A stretch of 64,000 nt of DNA. Source: Epinephelus fuscoguttatus. Its lineage: Eukaryota > Chordata > Actinopteri > Perciformes > Serranidae. The DNA lies in the NCBI RefSeq assembly GCF_011397635.1, contig NC_064756.1, positions 37,646,133 to 37,710,132 of the forward strand, read 5' to 3'. Numbering within the stretch: position 1 is the first letter of the stretch; each line of letters starts with the position of its first letter. Under the pieces are notes generated by a model. That model ran no database searches. It saw only the letters and a list, made by a program, of their open reading frames with translations, and had not been told where the DNA came from. Position numbers and translations under genes: made by a program. Positions 20,922 through 32,668 of this stretch are shown in pieces.

Positions 20922-22937
20922 TTACATAAATAATGTTTTGGGCAGAATTTGGCTGAACACCTGGTGCACCACCTCCTGCTGCTGCTGCTGGCATTGGCTG
21001 GTGGTGTTGGCTGCCACGAGCAGCTGATGGTGGCTCTTGATGGTGGCGGATGCCGCTGGTGGTGGCTGGTGGCTGCGGTTGCTGCTGGCAGACGCTGCTG
21101 GTGGTGGCTGGTGGCTGTGGCTGCTGCTGGCAGCTGGCTGCAGCTGCTGGAATAAGGGACCACTGGAGGCTGCTGGTGGTGGACAAGGGGTGGAAAGACC
21201 AAGTACATCCATGGCAACGAGTAAGGTGTTTGGCAGTGGCCTAGATGTTGTGACCTTTGGTGCAGAGGTATGTTGTCTCTTTTTTGCCCTTTTACTATGA
21301 CTCTTGCTGCCAAAGTACCCTTTCACTTTGTTTTCCTTCTTCACAGCCCAGATGCACTTTGATGCAATCCTCAACCTCAGCCGGATGTATCTGGTGAGAA
21401 TTTTTTTTTTCCACTCATGGCATGAGGGAAGGTTGCTGTCAAGTTTCATGGTCTCTTGTTCCAGCATTGCCACTGCATTGGTGGACTCCATGAGGGAATC
21501 ACCCGTCCTCACACGGAACAGCTGCTCCACACTCTGAATGAGAGTGAAAACCTCATCAGATGGCCAGTATAGTGCCCCCCTTTAATCTGAGCGGAACATC
21601 TCTCTCATTTGCATTTTCATTTTCATTTTCTATTAGTGCACACTGGCATTTCTCACAAAGTGAACAGCTGATGACCCTCTTCACAATGTATCCTGCCAGG
21701 AGGTATAGGACACAGGACTCTGTTTTGGTGAAGTCAGGTGGTGATGTTGGGTCCTCCAGCTGCTCCACTTGCAGAACAGCAGGAGGACTGCAGCTGCTGC
21801 TCTTCATGTCCAGGAAGTCCGCCAAATGGTCAGATCCATCATCCAGGTAACTGCCAGTATGCACTGTTGAGAGGAACTGTCCCACAGTGACAGTTTGCAG
21901 TGCGTAGTGGAACTCTGCTGGTGTTGGGACGGGGTTCCTCTGACGTATGCAAGAGAAGGTGTTCTCCAGGCAGTCGTGAGTGAACCGGCTTTTGAGAACA
22001 AATTTGTGCCCTTGGCTTAACAGGTCTTGCTGGACCTCCAGGATCGCTGTTGTGGCCATCACTAGTCCTGTCTGGACTGGTTTCCAGCTGCCCTGGTGAC
22101 CAATCTTCAGGCCCCGAAAAAGGTGGATGCTATCCTGGAGGAAGTGGATGGCCTTCTCGTACTCCTCCATTTTGAAATGGCTGAGGGCAGTTACCACATT
22201 CTGAGATGACATGAGGTCAAACCAGTGGTCCACCTTCTCCAAAAACCATGATGTCACAAGGTAGGATTGTGGTTGTTGCTCCTCCTCCACCAGGTACCTC
22301 AGGGCAGCACTCGTTGCCTTGCTGAAGACATGCATGGCAGAACTAACCTGCATTTTTTCAAAATGGTTGGGCTCCAGGATGCCTCGGGACAGATTTGGTG
22401 CCAGCTTAAGTGCCGTGCTCTCCTGGTAGGAAACAAGATCCTTTAAGGGATCAACAGACACCACACTGGACGCCAGCTGCTCTTAGTCCACCACGTCTTG
22501 TGGAATGGTGATGGTGTGACCACGGACAAGGCACTCTTCAAGTTCTTCACAAGATGTGGAACATCAGCCATGAAATAGAGCCGCTTGTGTTGCTCAACAG
22601 GATGGGGTATCCATGGCTTATCACAGGTCACCCTAAATGACTTCCACATTGCTCTATTGGGACTCCCCATGTCAGAGGCGATGTTTGTTACATGAAGCCC
22701 TACAGACGCTTAAGCCTCTACTATGGCAATGATGATGGGCTGGTAAACTGAGCTGTCAGTAGAATTACTGCTGTAGTGGTAAGCAACAGTTTGCTTCCAG
22801 CGTGTTGTTATTCCAGCAAGTATAAACACGCAGGCATGAGTTGCCTGCCCTGTGTGACCAGGCAGTGTTACATTGCCAAACAGTCTCCATGTTCCCATGT
22901 GCAGCTCCAGGCCTGCGCTGATGGCCATCTCATCCAA
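20922..22937 (-). pseudogene. P-element (THAP9-like) transposase, broken
   Basis: Successive minus-strand frames give the P-element core. They are DEMAISAGLE, NVTLPGHTGQATHACVFI and TRWKQTVAYHY (22937-22710), NRAMWKSF and FMADVPHLVKNLKSAL (to 22443), then SRFTHDCLENTFSCIRQRNP with the tail (22464-21556), and EQLFRVRTGDS (21530 on). A TAA at about 22708, a frameshift and TAA near 22490 and a frameshift near 21560 inactivate it. The THAP DNA-binding end is missing, being replaced by a Tc1 relic beyond 22970. The last frame runs into a Pro/Ala/Gln/Ser-rich stretch (about 21190-20940) that is not part of P transposase and looks like translated simple repeat. TIRs were not found. Confidence 0.85.
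20960..21185. repeat. Degenerate GCTGGTGG/CTG-rich repeat
   Basis: A cryptic minisatellite of GCTGGTGGTGGCTGG-type units with CTG runs. It encodes repeated QPPPAAS-like peptides on the minus strand at the end of the P-transposase frame. Confidence 0.8.
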
Positions 22938-22989
22938 TGTGAGAACACAATCTCCATTTTATTTATACCACCTGACTTAAGCTTCAGCA

Positions 22990-24070
22990 TCTTCTTTCTT
23001 TTAGAAGACTCTTTCTTCAAGCAGTCTTACAAGAAAAAGTCTGCGTCTTTCAAGAAGACCATGATTTTTATGCAGGATCATGCTCCATAACATGCACTGA
23101 AGTACTCACTGCGTGACTAGCCAGTAAAGGCCTTAATGATGAAAGAATAATGACATGGCTCCTTCCTCACCTGACCTAAACCCTATTGAGAATAGTGACG
23201 GGCAAAGCAGTTCTTTAGATGTTACTGAATCACTAGAATCAGTTCACTGAAAAGCTTCATTCAAAAGATTTGTTCACCGAATCGTTCAGTGCTTGGCAGG
23301 AGGAGCCCTGACTGTGTACTGCGTAGTCCGACTCCCTGAACTGATACACGGCTGAGCTGCTGCACTGGTGAGTCTCTTTACTGGCCAGCCTAACGTTTTA
23401 AGTTTGTTTATCTGGAAACTAAGTCTGTTAAAACAATGGGGAGGTGTGTGATTGTGTTCATGTGGCTTGACTCCTGGCTACATTCGCTGTTAGCTTGGGG
23501 GAAACGGTCCCTATAAAAGTGTATCGCTGAGAAGAAATGATTTGAATCACTCAGGGATCGTGGTTACGTTGTTTAATGAGTGATTCATTCACCGAGTGAT
23601 TCATCCACCGAGTAATTCATCACACAGTAGGCAGTCCCTCCCTGCACCCTGGCTGCCTCGCGACTCACAAGTGATTCATGGTTCGCACGGACCGAATCGG
23701 CAGATCCACTCCCAGCCTTCACGCTTGCTGCTGAGCTCAACTGAAGTGAGAAATGAATGAATCAGTTCCACAAGTGATTCAGTTCAGTACGTTCACTCAA
23801 CAGATTTGTTCTTTTGAATGATTCGTTCGCGAATGACACAACACTAATCGAGAACTTTGGGCCCTTCTTAAACGGGAGATTTACAGTGAAGGAAAACAGT
23901 CCATCTCTCTGAACAGTGTCTGGGAGGCTGTGGTGCTGCTGCACAAAAAGTTGATCATCAACAGATCAAGAAACCGACAGACTCCATGAATGGAAGGCTT
24001 ATGAAAAGAAGTGCGGCTATATTGGTCACGGATGTGTTTTTTTTAAAAGGTCAGAAATGTTTTTTTGTAA
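22990..24070 (+). pseudogene. Tc1/mariner transposase relic, split by a hAT element
   Basis: The plus strand reads FMQDHAP (23070), then SPDLNPIE-like sequence ending at 23192. After a 654-bp hAT insertion it continues with LKREIYSEGKQSISLN and a C-terminal stretch ending near 24040. The QDHAP and PDLNPIEN blocks belong to the DD34E/D catalytic domain. Several stops and a one-base loss make it dead. The N-terminal DNA-binding region is missing. Confidence 0.8.
23193..23846. mobile_element. hAT-type non-autonomous element, 654 bp
   Basis: Ends TAGTG and CACTA are inverted, flanked by ATTGAGAA (23185-23192) and ATCGAGAA (23847-23854), an 8-bp target duplication with one change. It sits inside the Tc1 transposase. 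The interior is full of TGATTCA-type repeats, with no protein. Confidence 0.85.
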
Positions 24071-24100
24071 ATTTTGACTTGTTTGTATGTTATTCTTTAA

Positions 24101-25374
24101 AGGTAGGTTCAGGAGGATTTTCCAGTTGCTGTTTGTAAACACACATTCAAATTCGGCCCCTCCTATCAGGCTCAACTCTCCCGGGTGTACAGAGCCCGGA
24201 CGTACGGAAGAAAGCTTCACAGAAGAGGTTCAGGCAAGGCTCGCGCTGGTGCACACTCGGACACGCTCGGGCACGGCACCTGTGCTCTCTCATTGGCTGG
24301 GGAAATCTCTGCCCAGAAGCAGTCCGAGCTCACAAAAACATCAAAATACACTTAAAGGGCAGGAGTCTGCAAACAGAGTCACCACCACACGAGTAGAAGC
24401 CAGAGTCCTGCACGGGTCAAGTTTTCAAGATCCGCCCCGACCCGACCCGGCGACGTACAAACCCGCACCCGAACCACAAACCCGCGCATCAGGCCAATTA
24501 GTACCGCAACCTGGTCCGACCCGTTGAAACATGACTCGCAGCCCGACCCGTTACCCGGATTTAAAGTTATCATGTTGGGTCATATTGGCTGAATATTGAA
24601 CAGCATATCGCCACAGTTAAGGTGCCAGTAAGTAAACAACGACCTGAATGAAGCAGCTCTCACAATAAAAACCTGACTTCAGCTCCATCATCAACCCTCT
24701 GTGTTCTTCTCCCATACGAGTGTAAAAGAACTTGTTTGTTACGTTTAATGCTTTTAAACTTTTAATCAATGTAAAGGAACTTTACATGTGTAATAATAGA
24801 CTTACTTTCTGTCCAGAGCGACATTCAACAGTTACGAGCCGTCACGTGTTTTTAGAATCCATCGAGGAGAGAAGTAATCCATCAGGGAAACACTTCAAAA
24901 ACATTATAAAGTGATAGTTTTATCCACTTATTTCTCAAATACCTAAATAATTATTTACTGTTTTGGAAGTGGCGCTTGTTAGACGGTGGCAGCCATGTTG
25001 ATTCTGTCGTCCAATCACAAATTGTGTTAGTAGATGGTGAAACGCGTGTAAACAGCTGAACCAATGACCGTCGCGAAATAGCGGAGACGATCTTCAGAGA
25101 GTAAATAATGACCAAGATAGTTATCTGTAGTTTACCGAACTAATGACTGATGTGTTTATCTAAAACCCGCGATCCAACCCGCATATTATTTTTTCCACCC
25201 AGATCCGAACCCGGGAAAAAATGTTTTTTTAAAAACCACCCGCATATCAGCTGTTTTTGCGGGTACCCGACTCAGTGCAGGACTTTGGTAGAAGCCCATA
25301 GGTGATGATTAAGCAGGATTTCATTTGTATTTGTCTATATTTTGTTTTGCTTGAAAATCCTCCAGATCCTACCT
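24101..25374. mobile_element. TTAA-flanked DNA element (piggyBac or Kolobok type)
   Basis: AGGTAGGTTCAGGAGGATTT at the left and the inverted AGGTAGGATCTGGAGGATTT at the right are each flanked by TTAA (24097-24100, 25375-25378). No transposase is present. The superfamily is inferred from the TTAA site only. Confidence 0.85.
24401..25287. mobile_element. hAT-type element nested inside the TTAA element, 887 bp
   Basis: CAGAGTCCTGCACGGGTC begins it and the inverted CAAAGTCCTGCACTGAGTC ends it. The perfect 8-bp duplication GTAGAAGC (24393-24400 and 25288-25295) frames it. The GACCCG/CGGGT-rich subterminal runs on both sides are likely binding sites. Confidence 0.95.
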
Positions 25375-25378
25375 TTAA

Positions 25379-26025
25379 CAGATGAAAATCAACAAGTGAA
25401 TTGGGAAAATTTTCATTTTTCATTTAGTTGCATAATAATTATGCATACTAATAGTTGCCCAATAATTGTGCACATAAAGATAGGGGGGATCAATATATAA
25501 AATAAATTAAACGTTGAAATAATTTGTTTTGGGTGATTTGTTGTAGCCTATATTTAATGTGATTGAGTAAATTTACACCATAAATGTGTGAATGGATGTA
25601 CTCCATCTGATGCTGTGGCTGTGTGTGGTTGGCTGAGAGGGATGTGAACTCATTAGTTTGCAGCTGTGTTAATCAAATCAGGTTGGGTTTCCATTACACG
25701 TGCCAAACGCGCCAAACGGTGTCAATCCCCTTTGATCTGACATCAGATGTGACGGGACAGTTGATATAGAGATACATTTATGTGTTGATTGCAGATAGTT
25801 GCATTGAATAGTGTTTTTTGGGGTATTTATTGCATTGTTAATATGCCTGACATTCTGGAAACCTGCCTGTGAAGTTTTGGTGATGTGTACGCACTGTCCG
25901 CCGGTCAGCCAAACTTGTTGTGTTGCATGATAGGACAGTTGACATTGATATCCGTTACTTTCCACAGGTAGGATTTGGTTATATAGAGCCCCTCAGGGGT
26001 CATCTGGTGAAAAACAAATTCCCAA
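25379..26025. other. Remaining Tc1-like flank and unassigned sequence
   Basis: TTGCCCAATAATTGTGCAC near 25455 resembles a Tc1/mariner-type end, in line with the relic to its left. The rest shows nothing. Confidence 0.4.
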
Positions 26026-27141
26026 TTGACCTATGGCTAAGCCACACCCTCTTCCACTCACTCAGACAAACTATCAAGATTCAGTGACCAGGTGCTATGG
26101 CAGGTGTCACAGTACACGGCATTTCGCAGGAGGCAATTTATGATTTTTGGAGACATAATGATCAGATGTAATTGAGAAGTAACCAAAAGGGCCTAAACTA
26201 CGCATTGGAGGGATATAGTCATCATTTTATTGTCGAGAAGGTCGATGAAAAGCTTAAATTACAAGCCAAAATTTACAGGTCCCAGTGTACGCTTGTGAAC
26301 CGCATCTCGTTGCCGTCACCATCAAAGACAACAAGTTAAAGTGCCACTGAAGTTAAGGTTTTGGCTCAGAATATGAGAAAAGGAAAACGGCCTTTTTACC
26401 ATCTTTACCAAGAGTGTCTCTCCGTTAGTTTGGTGCTACAGTATTTACACTGAATCATTCAGCATAACGTTTGCCAACCTTTGTTATCTCTGCGATTATT
26501 ACAGATAAATTAATGAAGCTAAGCTCCAGAAGTTAATGTTAGCTTAACTAGAGTCCTATGGACAATAGCTAACAATGATGCACGATCACCAAAGTACAAA
26601 ACTAGAACAAAATAGGCTAATGAACTCCCAGTAAACAAGGTGACATGATGAACAACGCAGCTAGCAGCTAACGTTAGGCTAACTTTAGCTAACGTTAGCT
26701 AGAGATGTTAAAGATAACTTTATATTTCTTTCCAGCAAAGTGACAATATGTTGGCTCAAACACAATGTTGACTTACCTTAGAACAGATGTAGACATCCTT
26801 GTTAATCTTATTCACGTTGAGTTGATGTTGTGGTCTAACGCACAACTTTATCCAGAGGAGACACTTTTCTCGGTTGAGATGTGGTTTAAAGTGTAAAAAA
26901 ATACACCTCGTCGCCCAGCCTCTCAGGATACCTTGTGTCGGAGTTGCATGTACCCCATGCACACCGTTTGACCATTTTTAAACTTCAAATCTCCGAAAAA
27001 GCTCATAAAACCAAACAAAACTGACTTTCTGTAATGCATTTCAATGAACGTCCAGGCAGAGAATGTCTGAGTGTATGGGAATGGCTATACGCACTGTGAT
27101 TGGCTCATCACGTTTGAGGGCGGGACTTAGCCATAGGTCAA
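26026..27141. mobile_element. TIR element, copy 1 (TTGACCTATGGCTAAGCC ends)
   Basis: TTGACCTATGGCTAAGCC (26026) is inverted at 27124-27141 (CTTAGCCATAGGTCAA). A frame of about 80 codons (26098-26340) with LNYALEGY, HHFIVEKVDEKLKLQAKIYR and SQCTLVNRISLP is shared almost unchanged with the copy at 54.8 kb, but carries a TAA in this copy. The role of that peptide is unknown. It resembles N-terminal exons of fish SWIM/YqaJ-like transposon-linked proteins (tentative). Confidence 0.7.
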
Positions 27142-27320
27142 GTGACGTGTGAATCTGAAATTTAAAATGGTGAAATGAAAATGTTTCTCAACGAATAGGC
27201 CTATATGGCATTAGAAATTAAAGAGTTTGTAGTAAAAGGTCAGAACTCATGCCTGCCAAGTATTCAGTGGGCCTGTGAGACAGAGATTATGATATGAATT
27301 TTCAATATATTATGATATAG

Positions 27321-27326
<6 letters not shown>

Positions 27327-27362
<36 letters not shown>
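27327..27362. repeat. (CA)n microsatellite
   Basis: ATACAT units run into an uninterrupted CA dinucleotide run. Confidence 0.98.
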
Positions 27363-27365
<3 letters not shown>

Positions 27366-27664
27366 CGGCCTGTCCCTCCCCTTAGTATGAATGAATGATT
27401 ACTGCAGGCTTCTGACAGGAGATTTTTTTGTATCACGTATGCATCTAACAGTCAACAGCAAACTGTTTTCCCACCTTTTAAACTAAAACGACCCATTCCA
27501 CAGAATAAAATGTTGGCACACACATGCACACACACACACACAACCTTTTCTTAACAGAGATAGTGGTGTCGGATTCGGGTTGCATCAGACCGGCAGCAAT
27601 TTGAAATGGAATGAAGCCCACAGATGACAATACAAAACAGTAGTCGAAGACACCACATCCATCC

Positions 27665-27820
27665 ACAGTACAATGCTCTTAAAGCCCTACGTTATCAAAA
27701 GCTGGCAAAATACATTTATTTAATCTTATGGCCTTTAACAATAATCTATCATATTGAGTTATCAAGGACACTGTTTTCGTGTATACAGAAATGTGAAAGA
27801 TATGACTGAGGAAAAATAGG
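27665..27820 (-). mobile_element. Fragment of the 60.9-63.8 kb transposon family
   Basis: CAATGCTCTTAAAGCCCTAC through AAGATATGACTGAGGAAAAA is the reverse complement of about 61135-61283, an internal end-piece of that element. Confidence 0.85.
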
Positions 27821-27867
27821 CTAATTCAGGGCAGCGGGTCCACCGGTCTGCCCACCTCAGATAGCAA

Positions 27868-28250
27868 AATTCTTTTGGCCCATATCTGGCCCACACCCGA
27901 CATGTTCATCCGGCCCACATACCGCATGGAATGATGGCACCTGGGTGGTCCGCTCCCGTTTGCCAAAAGTGGGCCACAACCAAGCCATCTCAATGCCAGA
28001 TGTCAGCCAAAAACAGACCAAATAAACCAGCACTCAACCGAATGTGGGCCACTGGTCAAAACTCTTTTGGGCCATATCTGGCCCACACCCAACATGTTCA
28101 TCCGGCCCACATACCGCATGGAATGATGGCACTTGTGTGGTCCGTTCCCGTTTGCCAAAAGTGGGCCACAACCAAGCCATCTCAATGCCAGATGTCTGCC
28201 AAAAACAGACCAAATAAACCAGCACTCAACCAAATGTGGGCCACTGAACA
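27868..28250. repeat. Two tandem units of about 192 bp
   Basis: GGCCCATATCTGGCCCACAC through CAAATGTGGGCCACTG is present twice, 192 bp apart (27871 and 28063). The 120-codon frame across it is a by-product. 28251-28856 shows nothing further. Confidence 0.9.
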
Positions 28251-29069
28251 AAAAAATGAATCCATTATTAACATGCTTGTTTCTCACATATGATCCACAG
28301 CAGTCATAATGCTACATATCAACCAAGAGCTGACCAAATACATTAAAACTCACTCAAATGGGAGCCACAGTTAGCTCTCAGACTTAACTGGTTTACAGTC
28401 TATGACCTTGTCTAGCCTGCACACTTAAGAAGTCACAACCAAACCATGATAAAATTTTGTGAAATATGAAAAAATAGAATAATCGTCTGAATTTGTGGCT
28501 ACATGCCATTATGGTACACCCAGATACTGTTTGAATGGGGGCATCCAGTGGTCCAGTCTTGTTGGGACTCACATCGGGGTCTAAGATGAAGAAACCTAAG
28601 AGTAAGAATTGAAGAAATGACCAGACACGAGAAACAACTGGTGAACGGTAGAGAACTATGTTTTATTTTTTTTAACCTTTTCCATAAAACAAAAGGAAGA
28701 ACAAAATTCAGGCCAAATCAGCGGAACACAGTTGTTGACCTCCGAAAAACTCCCTTTAAGAAATGCACAAAAGAACAAATTTAGTTGACTCAGTAAAGCA
28801 GTACTGTGGTTACTGTATATGGCGGCAGTGAGGTGAAAAACACAAAACCTCATCTTGGGTCCGTTTCACAAAGCAGGTTTAACAAACTCTGAGTCTAATA
28901 CTGAACTCTGAGTTGATCTACTCTGAGATAGGAAACTCTGAGTTTCCGGTTCCAGAACAGCTGATTTGAATCAGTTTAATCAACTCGGAGTAGTTTCACT
29001 TGGAGTTAAGCGCGTGCACCACAAGTATAAAAAGCCAGCATCAATGGAGCCCCGATTCGACGAGTCACC

Positions 29070-29264
29070 ATGGCAACGGGGAAGAGGAGGGCTGCGTTTT
29101 TCACCCCACTAGAATTAGAAATCTTAATGCGCTCATACGGCGAGTTTGAACACGTTTTCAAAAAGAAGTGCAACACCGCTGCAGCTGCAAAAGAGAGGGA
29201 GACAGCGTGGGAGAACATTGCTGCTCGGGTCTTGAATGGTAGCCTATTAATTTATTTCATTTAG
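29070..29264 (+). CDS. Myb/SANT-like DNA-binding protein of Harbinger, exon 1
   Basis: The frame MATGKRRAAFFTPLELEILM leads into a trihelix-type segment with AKERETAWENIAARVLN. This is the first exon of the Myb/SANT-like partner protein that PIF/Harbinger elements encode beside their nuclease. It binds the element ends in known members. It ends near a possible donor (AATG then GTAGCC, about 29238). Later exons are not found. Confidence 0.7.
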   Translation: MATGKRRAAFFTPLELEILMRSYGEFEHVFKKKCNTAAAAKERETAWENIAARVLNGSLLIYFI

Positions 29265-29497
29265 CTGCAATCCCGCGGGGGAGAAGCGCACTTGCAGCAG
29301 TTTAGGATGAAATGTCATAATAATAATGTGCATAATCTCATGGGGGTACCTCATTTTGATCATGTTTTACATTGTAAAGTAAATATTAAGTGGCTGTTTG
29401 ACTGTGCAGTTGTTTTATCCCCAACATAATGCTGTTTTCACACACAAATGTCTTCTCATCTATATCATGTTCTGTTAAATAATTAAGCCTATTTAAA

Positions 29498-29920
29498 CTA
29501 ACACAGACTTCTACTCAGCCAACAGAAAGAAGACAGATGCCCGTAAAACGAGCACACTTTTCTGACCGCCCTGCATACAGTTGCCTTACTCAAGTGCTCA
29601 GCATCTCCGACATTGTACAAAAAACTTCCATTTGCAAAGAAACACAGCGCAACACACAATATCTGCTGGGATGTGAGAGCATGACTACGATTGGTAATGT
29701 TGCAAATGTAAGGATGGATTAGGTTGTGTGTGTAGATGATGGACTGTGACGTGAAACGGTACCGCTCAAAAATATAATTGTCTGGAAATGCTAAAACATC
29801 TATGCGTGGTCTGATAACCATCTCCCGACGAATATTTAATTCTATGCGCAGTAATGCTGCTTCTTCATCCACGGGATCGTTATCAAAAGGACATGCCATG
29901 TTAGTGAAAAAAGTCGACAC
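29498..29920 (-). pseudogene. HARBI1-type nuclease, N-terminal part
   Basis: The minus-strand frame reads MACPFDNDPVDEEAALLRIE, VLAFPDNYIFERYRF and FLYNVGDAEHLSKATVCRAV, clear HARBI1-family landmarks before the catalytic domain. It loses homology after RKVC, so the DDE catalytic core is absent. The start is either at 29920 or at the internal MACPF. Confidence 0.9.
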
Positions 29921-29957
29921 CTACTGTGCCTAATGGACTTCTAATATACTGACTCTG

Positions 29958-30130
29958 CACTCAAAAAAGTGCTGGGTTGTTGCTGTAAACACATTTCTGG
30001 GTTGATTAGGCTGGGTCATAATTCTGGGTTGTTTTGGTACTATGAACACACTGTTGGGTTGTACTGTAAACACACTGTTGGGTTGCTTATGTTGAACAGC
30101 TGGTTGGGTTATTTTGACCCAACTGCTGGT
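29958..30130. repeat. Left subterminal repeat array
   Basis: At least six TGGGTT motifs in the same orientation (CTGGGTTG/TTGGGTTG at about 29971, 29997, 30024, 30053, 30077, 30101) follow the CACTC end. Confidence 0.85.
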
Positions 30131-30214
30131 TCATTCATTTTCCCGCTCATCCATTGTCCCATCAAGAGAGATTTGGAAACACGGACAAAGAATTTGTGGT
30201 GGACACGATTTGCG
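30131..30214 (+). other. Possible untranslated first exon of the element gene
   Basis: A stretch just inside the subterminal repeats ends at a consensus donor (TTTGCG then GTAAGT at 30215). No frame is supported. It could be the 5' exon spliced to the THAP or SAM exons. Confidence 0.3.
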
Positions 30215-32097
30215 GTAAGTTAATATGAATTTAATAAGTTGTGATAACAGCAAGTTAATGTCTAAGGTACATTAACAATCTTAGGATCAGAAAATAAAAA
30301 CAGTAACATTAACTTCGGTCGAGGTTGAAGATCAGTAAAGTTAACTTGTCAAAACGTTTTAGTAACATTAGTGCATTAACGTTAGCTCACCCAACCACCA
30401 AGCTAGCTAGCTAATAACGTTAATTGTTGAAAGGAAGGACTAGATTATGCACATAAGGTCATTTACATAATAACGGTATGTGTGGTTTGGGAGAATCGAG
30501 AAACGCAGTGAACATTACGGGGATGTTTAAAGTTAACCAAAGTTAGCGTTAGCTAACGTAATTTGCCAGATGCCAGTACAGTGGAAATTCCCCTGAAACT
30601 AGCTAGCTTGACGTTGACTTGGGAGAGATAATGTTAACGTCAATGATTTTGGTGCTGTAACGTTACGTCACGAACTGGGAGACCGCTGCAAGAGACTGTT
30701 TTCCTTTTCTTAACGGTGAAAATTCTGCTCTTCACTTTGGAGACTGTTTGAGACAACTATATTAGATGGACATAACCGCAAACGGTGGTGAGTTGATTTG
30801 CTAACTTGCAAGCTAACATTAATGGGAATTTAACATTAGCTATCTTAAACCTATTTAGCAGCAAGGCAAGCTATCCAACAAACACGATTTTCTTAGCTGG
30901 ACGATTCAAACGAGACACTGATCATAAAAGTTACGTGGAAGTACTCGTATCTGACAGCAGACAGATAGGTCTGTCAATTTGTAAACTGATGGGGTTAACG
31001 TTACTGCCCCAAACACTAACGACAGTTAGTCAAGCTGAGTCAGTCAGTCAGTCAGTCATAAGGTTTTTCTTTTAAAAACGTCTGCTCGTGCTGAGCCAGG
31101 AAAACAAGTTGTGTAAATGTCTATGAGTTCCACGTTACATGAACATGATATGAGCAGCAGAGCATGAAATAAATAGTGTAACGTTAGTGTTAGAGCTAAG
31201 CACTAGCTTGATAAACTAGCCTGTTAGTTAGCCAAAATGTTTTATATTTTATCGGTCTGGTAGTTTTACGAACACTGTTAACACCCAAGGCAAGTTTTAT
31301 GACCGATCCATCTTACTGCCTTCGTAATATCAGTGCTGCGTGGCAACAAGTGACAGCTGACGTTAGCGTTAGTTAGCTTAGCTCAATCGTCCGACAAACA
31401 ATAACCCATAAAATTATAATTCAACATATTTAAACAAAATCAACAACAGCTGCCAACAGTTACAGTCCTTACAAGCTTAGCTAATGTGTGTCACAGGTTA
31501 GATTGTCAAAATTACAGTAGTAACAGCTTAAATCCCGGAGGAACTACGCTAGCATTAGTGACAGTTGCATCCACTAGTATGCAGTTATCTCACGTTACAG
31601 TTCCCTCAAACCAGGGTTCGAACTATGTGGGAGCCAGTGGGAGCTGAGCTCCCATAAAGAGGGCATTAGCTCCCATGAAAGCTGTAAAACCATACATCTG
31701 TAGGGGTCTCTAACAAAACATTAACAACCACTATTTTATCACAAATTATGTATTTTTCAATGTAATGAGTAGTATTTACGTTAGCGAGACAAGTAACTTG
31801 TCCAAAATAAGGACATGTTTTCCAAAAGAACGACGATAATCTCCCGTGAATGACAGGCCTTTGGCTGCAATTACGGCGCCAAGACATCATGGGGCGCTGT
31901 AGGCCTATATTGTTTTATGTGCTGTAGATGTGGTGAAATAGAGCTCCGGTAGCTGACATCACGCAATCCCGGCATGCAACAGTCAAAATCTAAACACAGC
32001 CATTTTGGCAGGAACGTGCGCTGTTCAACTGACTGCTTAACTGACAGCTAACAGCTAACTCTTCTCTTCTTCGGGCCGTATTCATATAAAAGTGAAC
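30215..32097. other. Intron or promoter region, no gene seen
   Basis: Rich in GCTAACGTTAGC-like motifs, common in fish non-coding DNA. A GCCATTTTGGC motif at about 32001 and AACATGGCGG at 32096 (YY1-like, overlapping the THAP start) suggest a promoter immediately before 32098. Confidence 0.4.
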
Positions 32098-32310
32098 ATG
32101 GCGGACAACTGTTGTGCCCTTGGGTATCAGAACAGTCGATACGTGAAGGGGAGAGCGTTTTATCGAATCCCGAAACATCCCGAAAGACGGCGGAGGTGGA
32201 TTAACGTTACTGCCATAAAACGTGCACGAAACGAGCAGAAGAAAACTGAGCGGTGGGAGCCCACAGGCAACGGATTCCACTTGTGTAACGTAGTGATCAC
32301 TTAATATCAG
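32098..32310 (+). pseudogene. THAP-domain exon, degenerate
   Basis: From ATGGCGGACAAC the frame reads CCALGYQNSRYVKGRAFYRI, ERRRRWI, then ERWEPTGNGFHLC. These are the THAP fold marks (the tryptophans, the EPT motif). The second zinc cysteine is Tyr (GTGTC to GTATC type change) and the final Cys-X2-His is replaced by NVVIT and a stop, so zinc binding should be lost. A donor, GTACAG, follows at 32311. In fish THAP proteins this exon normally runs on in frame to a HFIS block, whose remains (TTAATATCAG) appear out of frame. It probably belonged to the 5' end of the SAM gene. Confidence 0.75.
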
Positions 32311-32573
32311 GTACAGAATCCCGATGCAGTCGTTTGAGATTTCCTTAATTTTCAGGCTGGTTTTGTGGATTTGGAGCTAAATGTTATGCCTGGGGCACGT
32401 CATGTATTAATGACACTTGTTACCTGGAGAGGTTGGAAAAAGATATACCTTTCTTCCCTGTTCCAAAACCAAAATCAAGCCCTGAAAAGTGTAGGGTTAG
32501 CTAGCTAGCTACTGAAGATATAGCCTACTGAATGTATACACATGCTGCTTTTGCTTTGTAATGATTATGACAG

Positions 32574-32668
32574 TGAAAAAAAGGCCGACCCTGCTGTACA
32601 GGAACCAGTGAAGGGAAGCAGGGAAATATCCATTAATGTTGCTGAACTAAGAGCGCCAGAAATTACAG
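32574..32668 (+). other. Possible linker exon between THAP and SAM
   Basis: Acceptor (TATGACAG), open frame EKKADPAVQEPVKGSREI-SINVAELRAPEIT, then donor GTTACT at 32669, ending one base into a codon. Joined to the next acceptor (32774) the frame would meet TGA two codons on, then continue openly into the SAM exon, so it may be a decayed link. Confidence 0.4.

Larger units (their letters stand above)
28857..29957. mobile_element. PIF/Harbinger element, left part
   Basis: It starts GGGTCCGTTTCACAAAGCAG, carries a Myb/SANT-like frame and a HARBI1-type nuclease frame (convergent), and breaks off at 29957 where the CACTC-type end begins. Its other end is at 51037-51398. Confidence 0.85.

Noticed and set aside
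27931..28293. 120-codon frame with internal peptide repeats
   Set aside because: It is the translation of two tandem 192-bp DNA units, with no homology or splice context.
29498..29920. HARBI1 frame as an intact host nuclease gene
   Set aside because: It ends before the catalytic core and lies in a disrupted Harbinger element.
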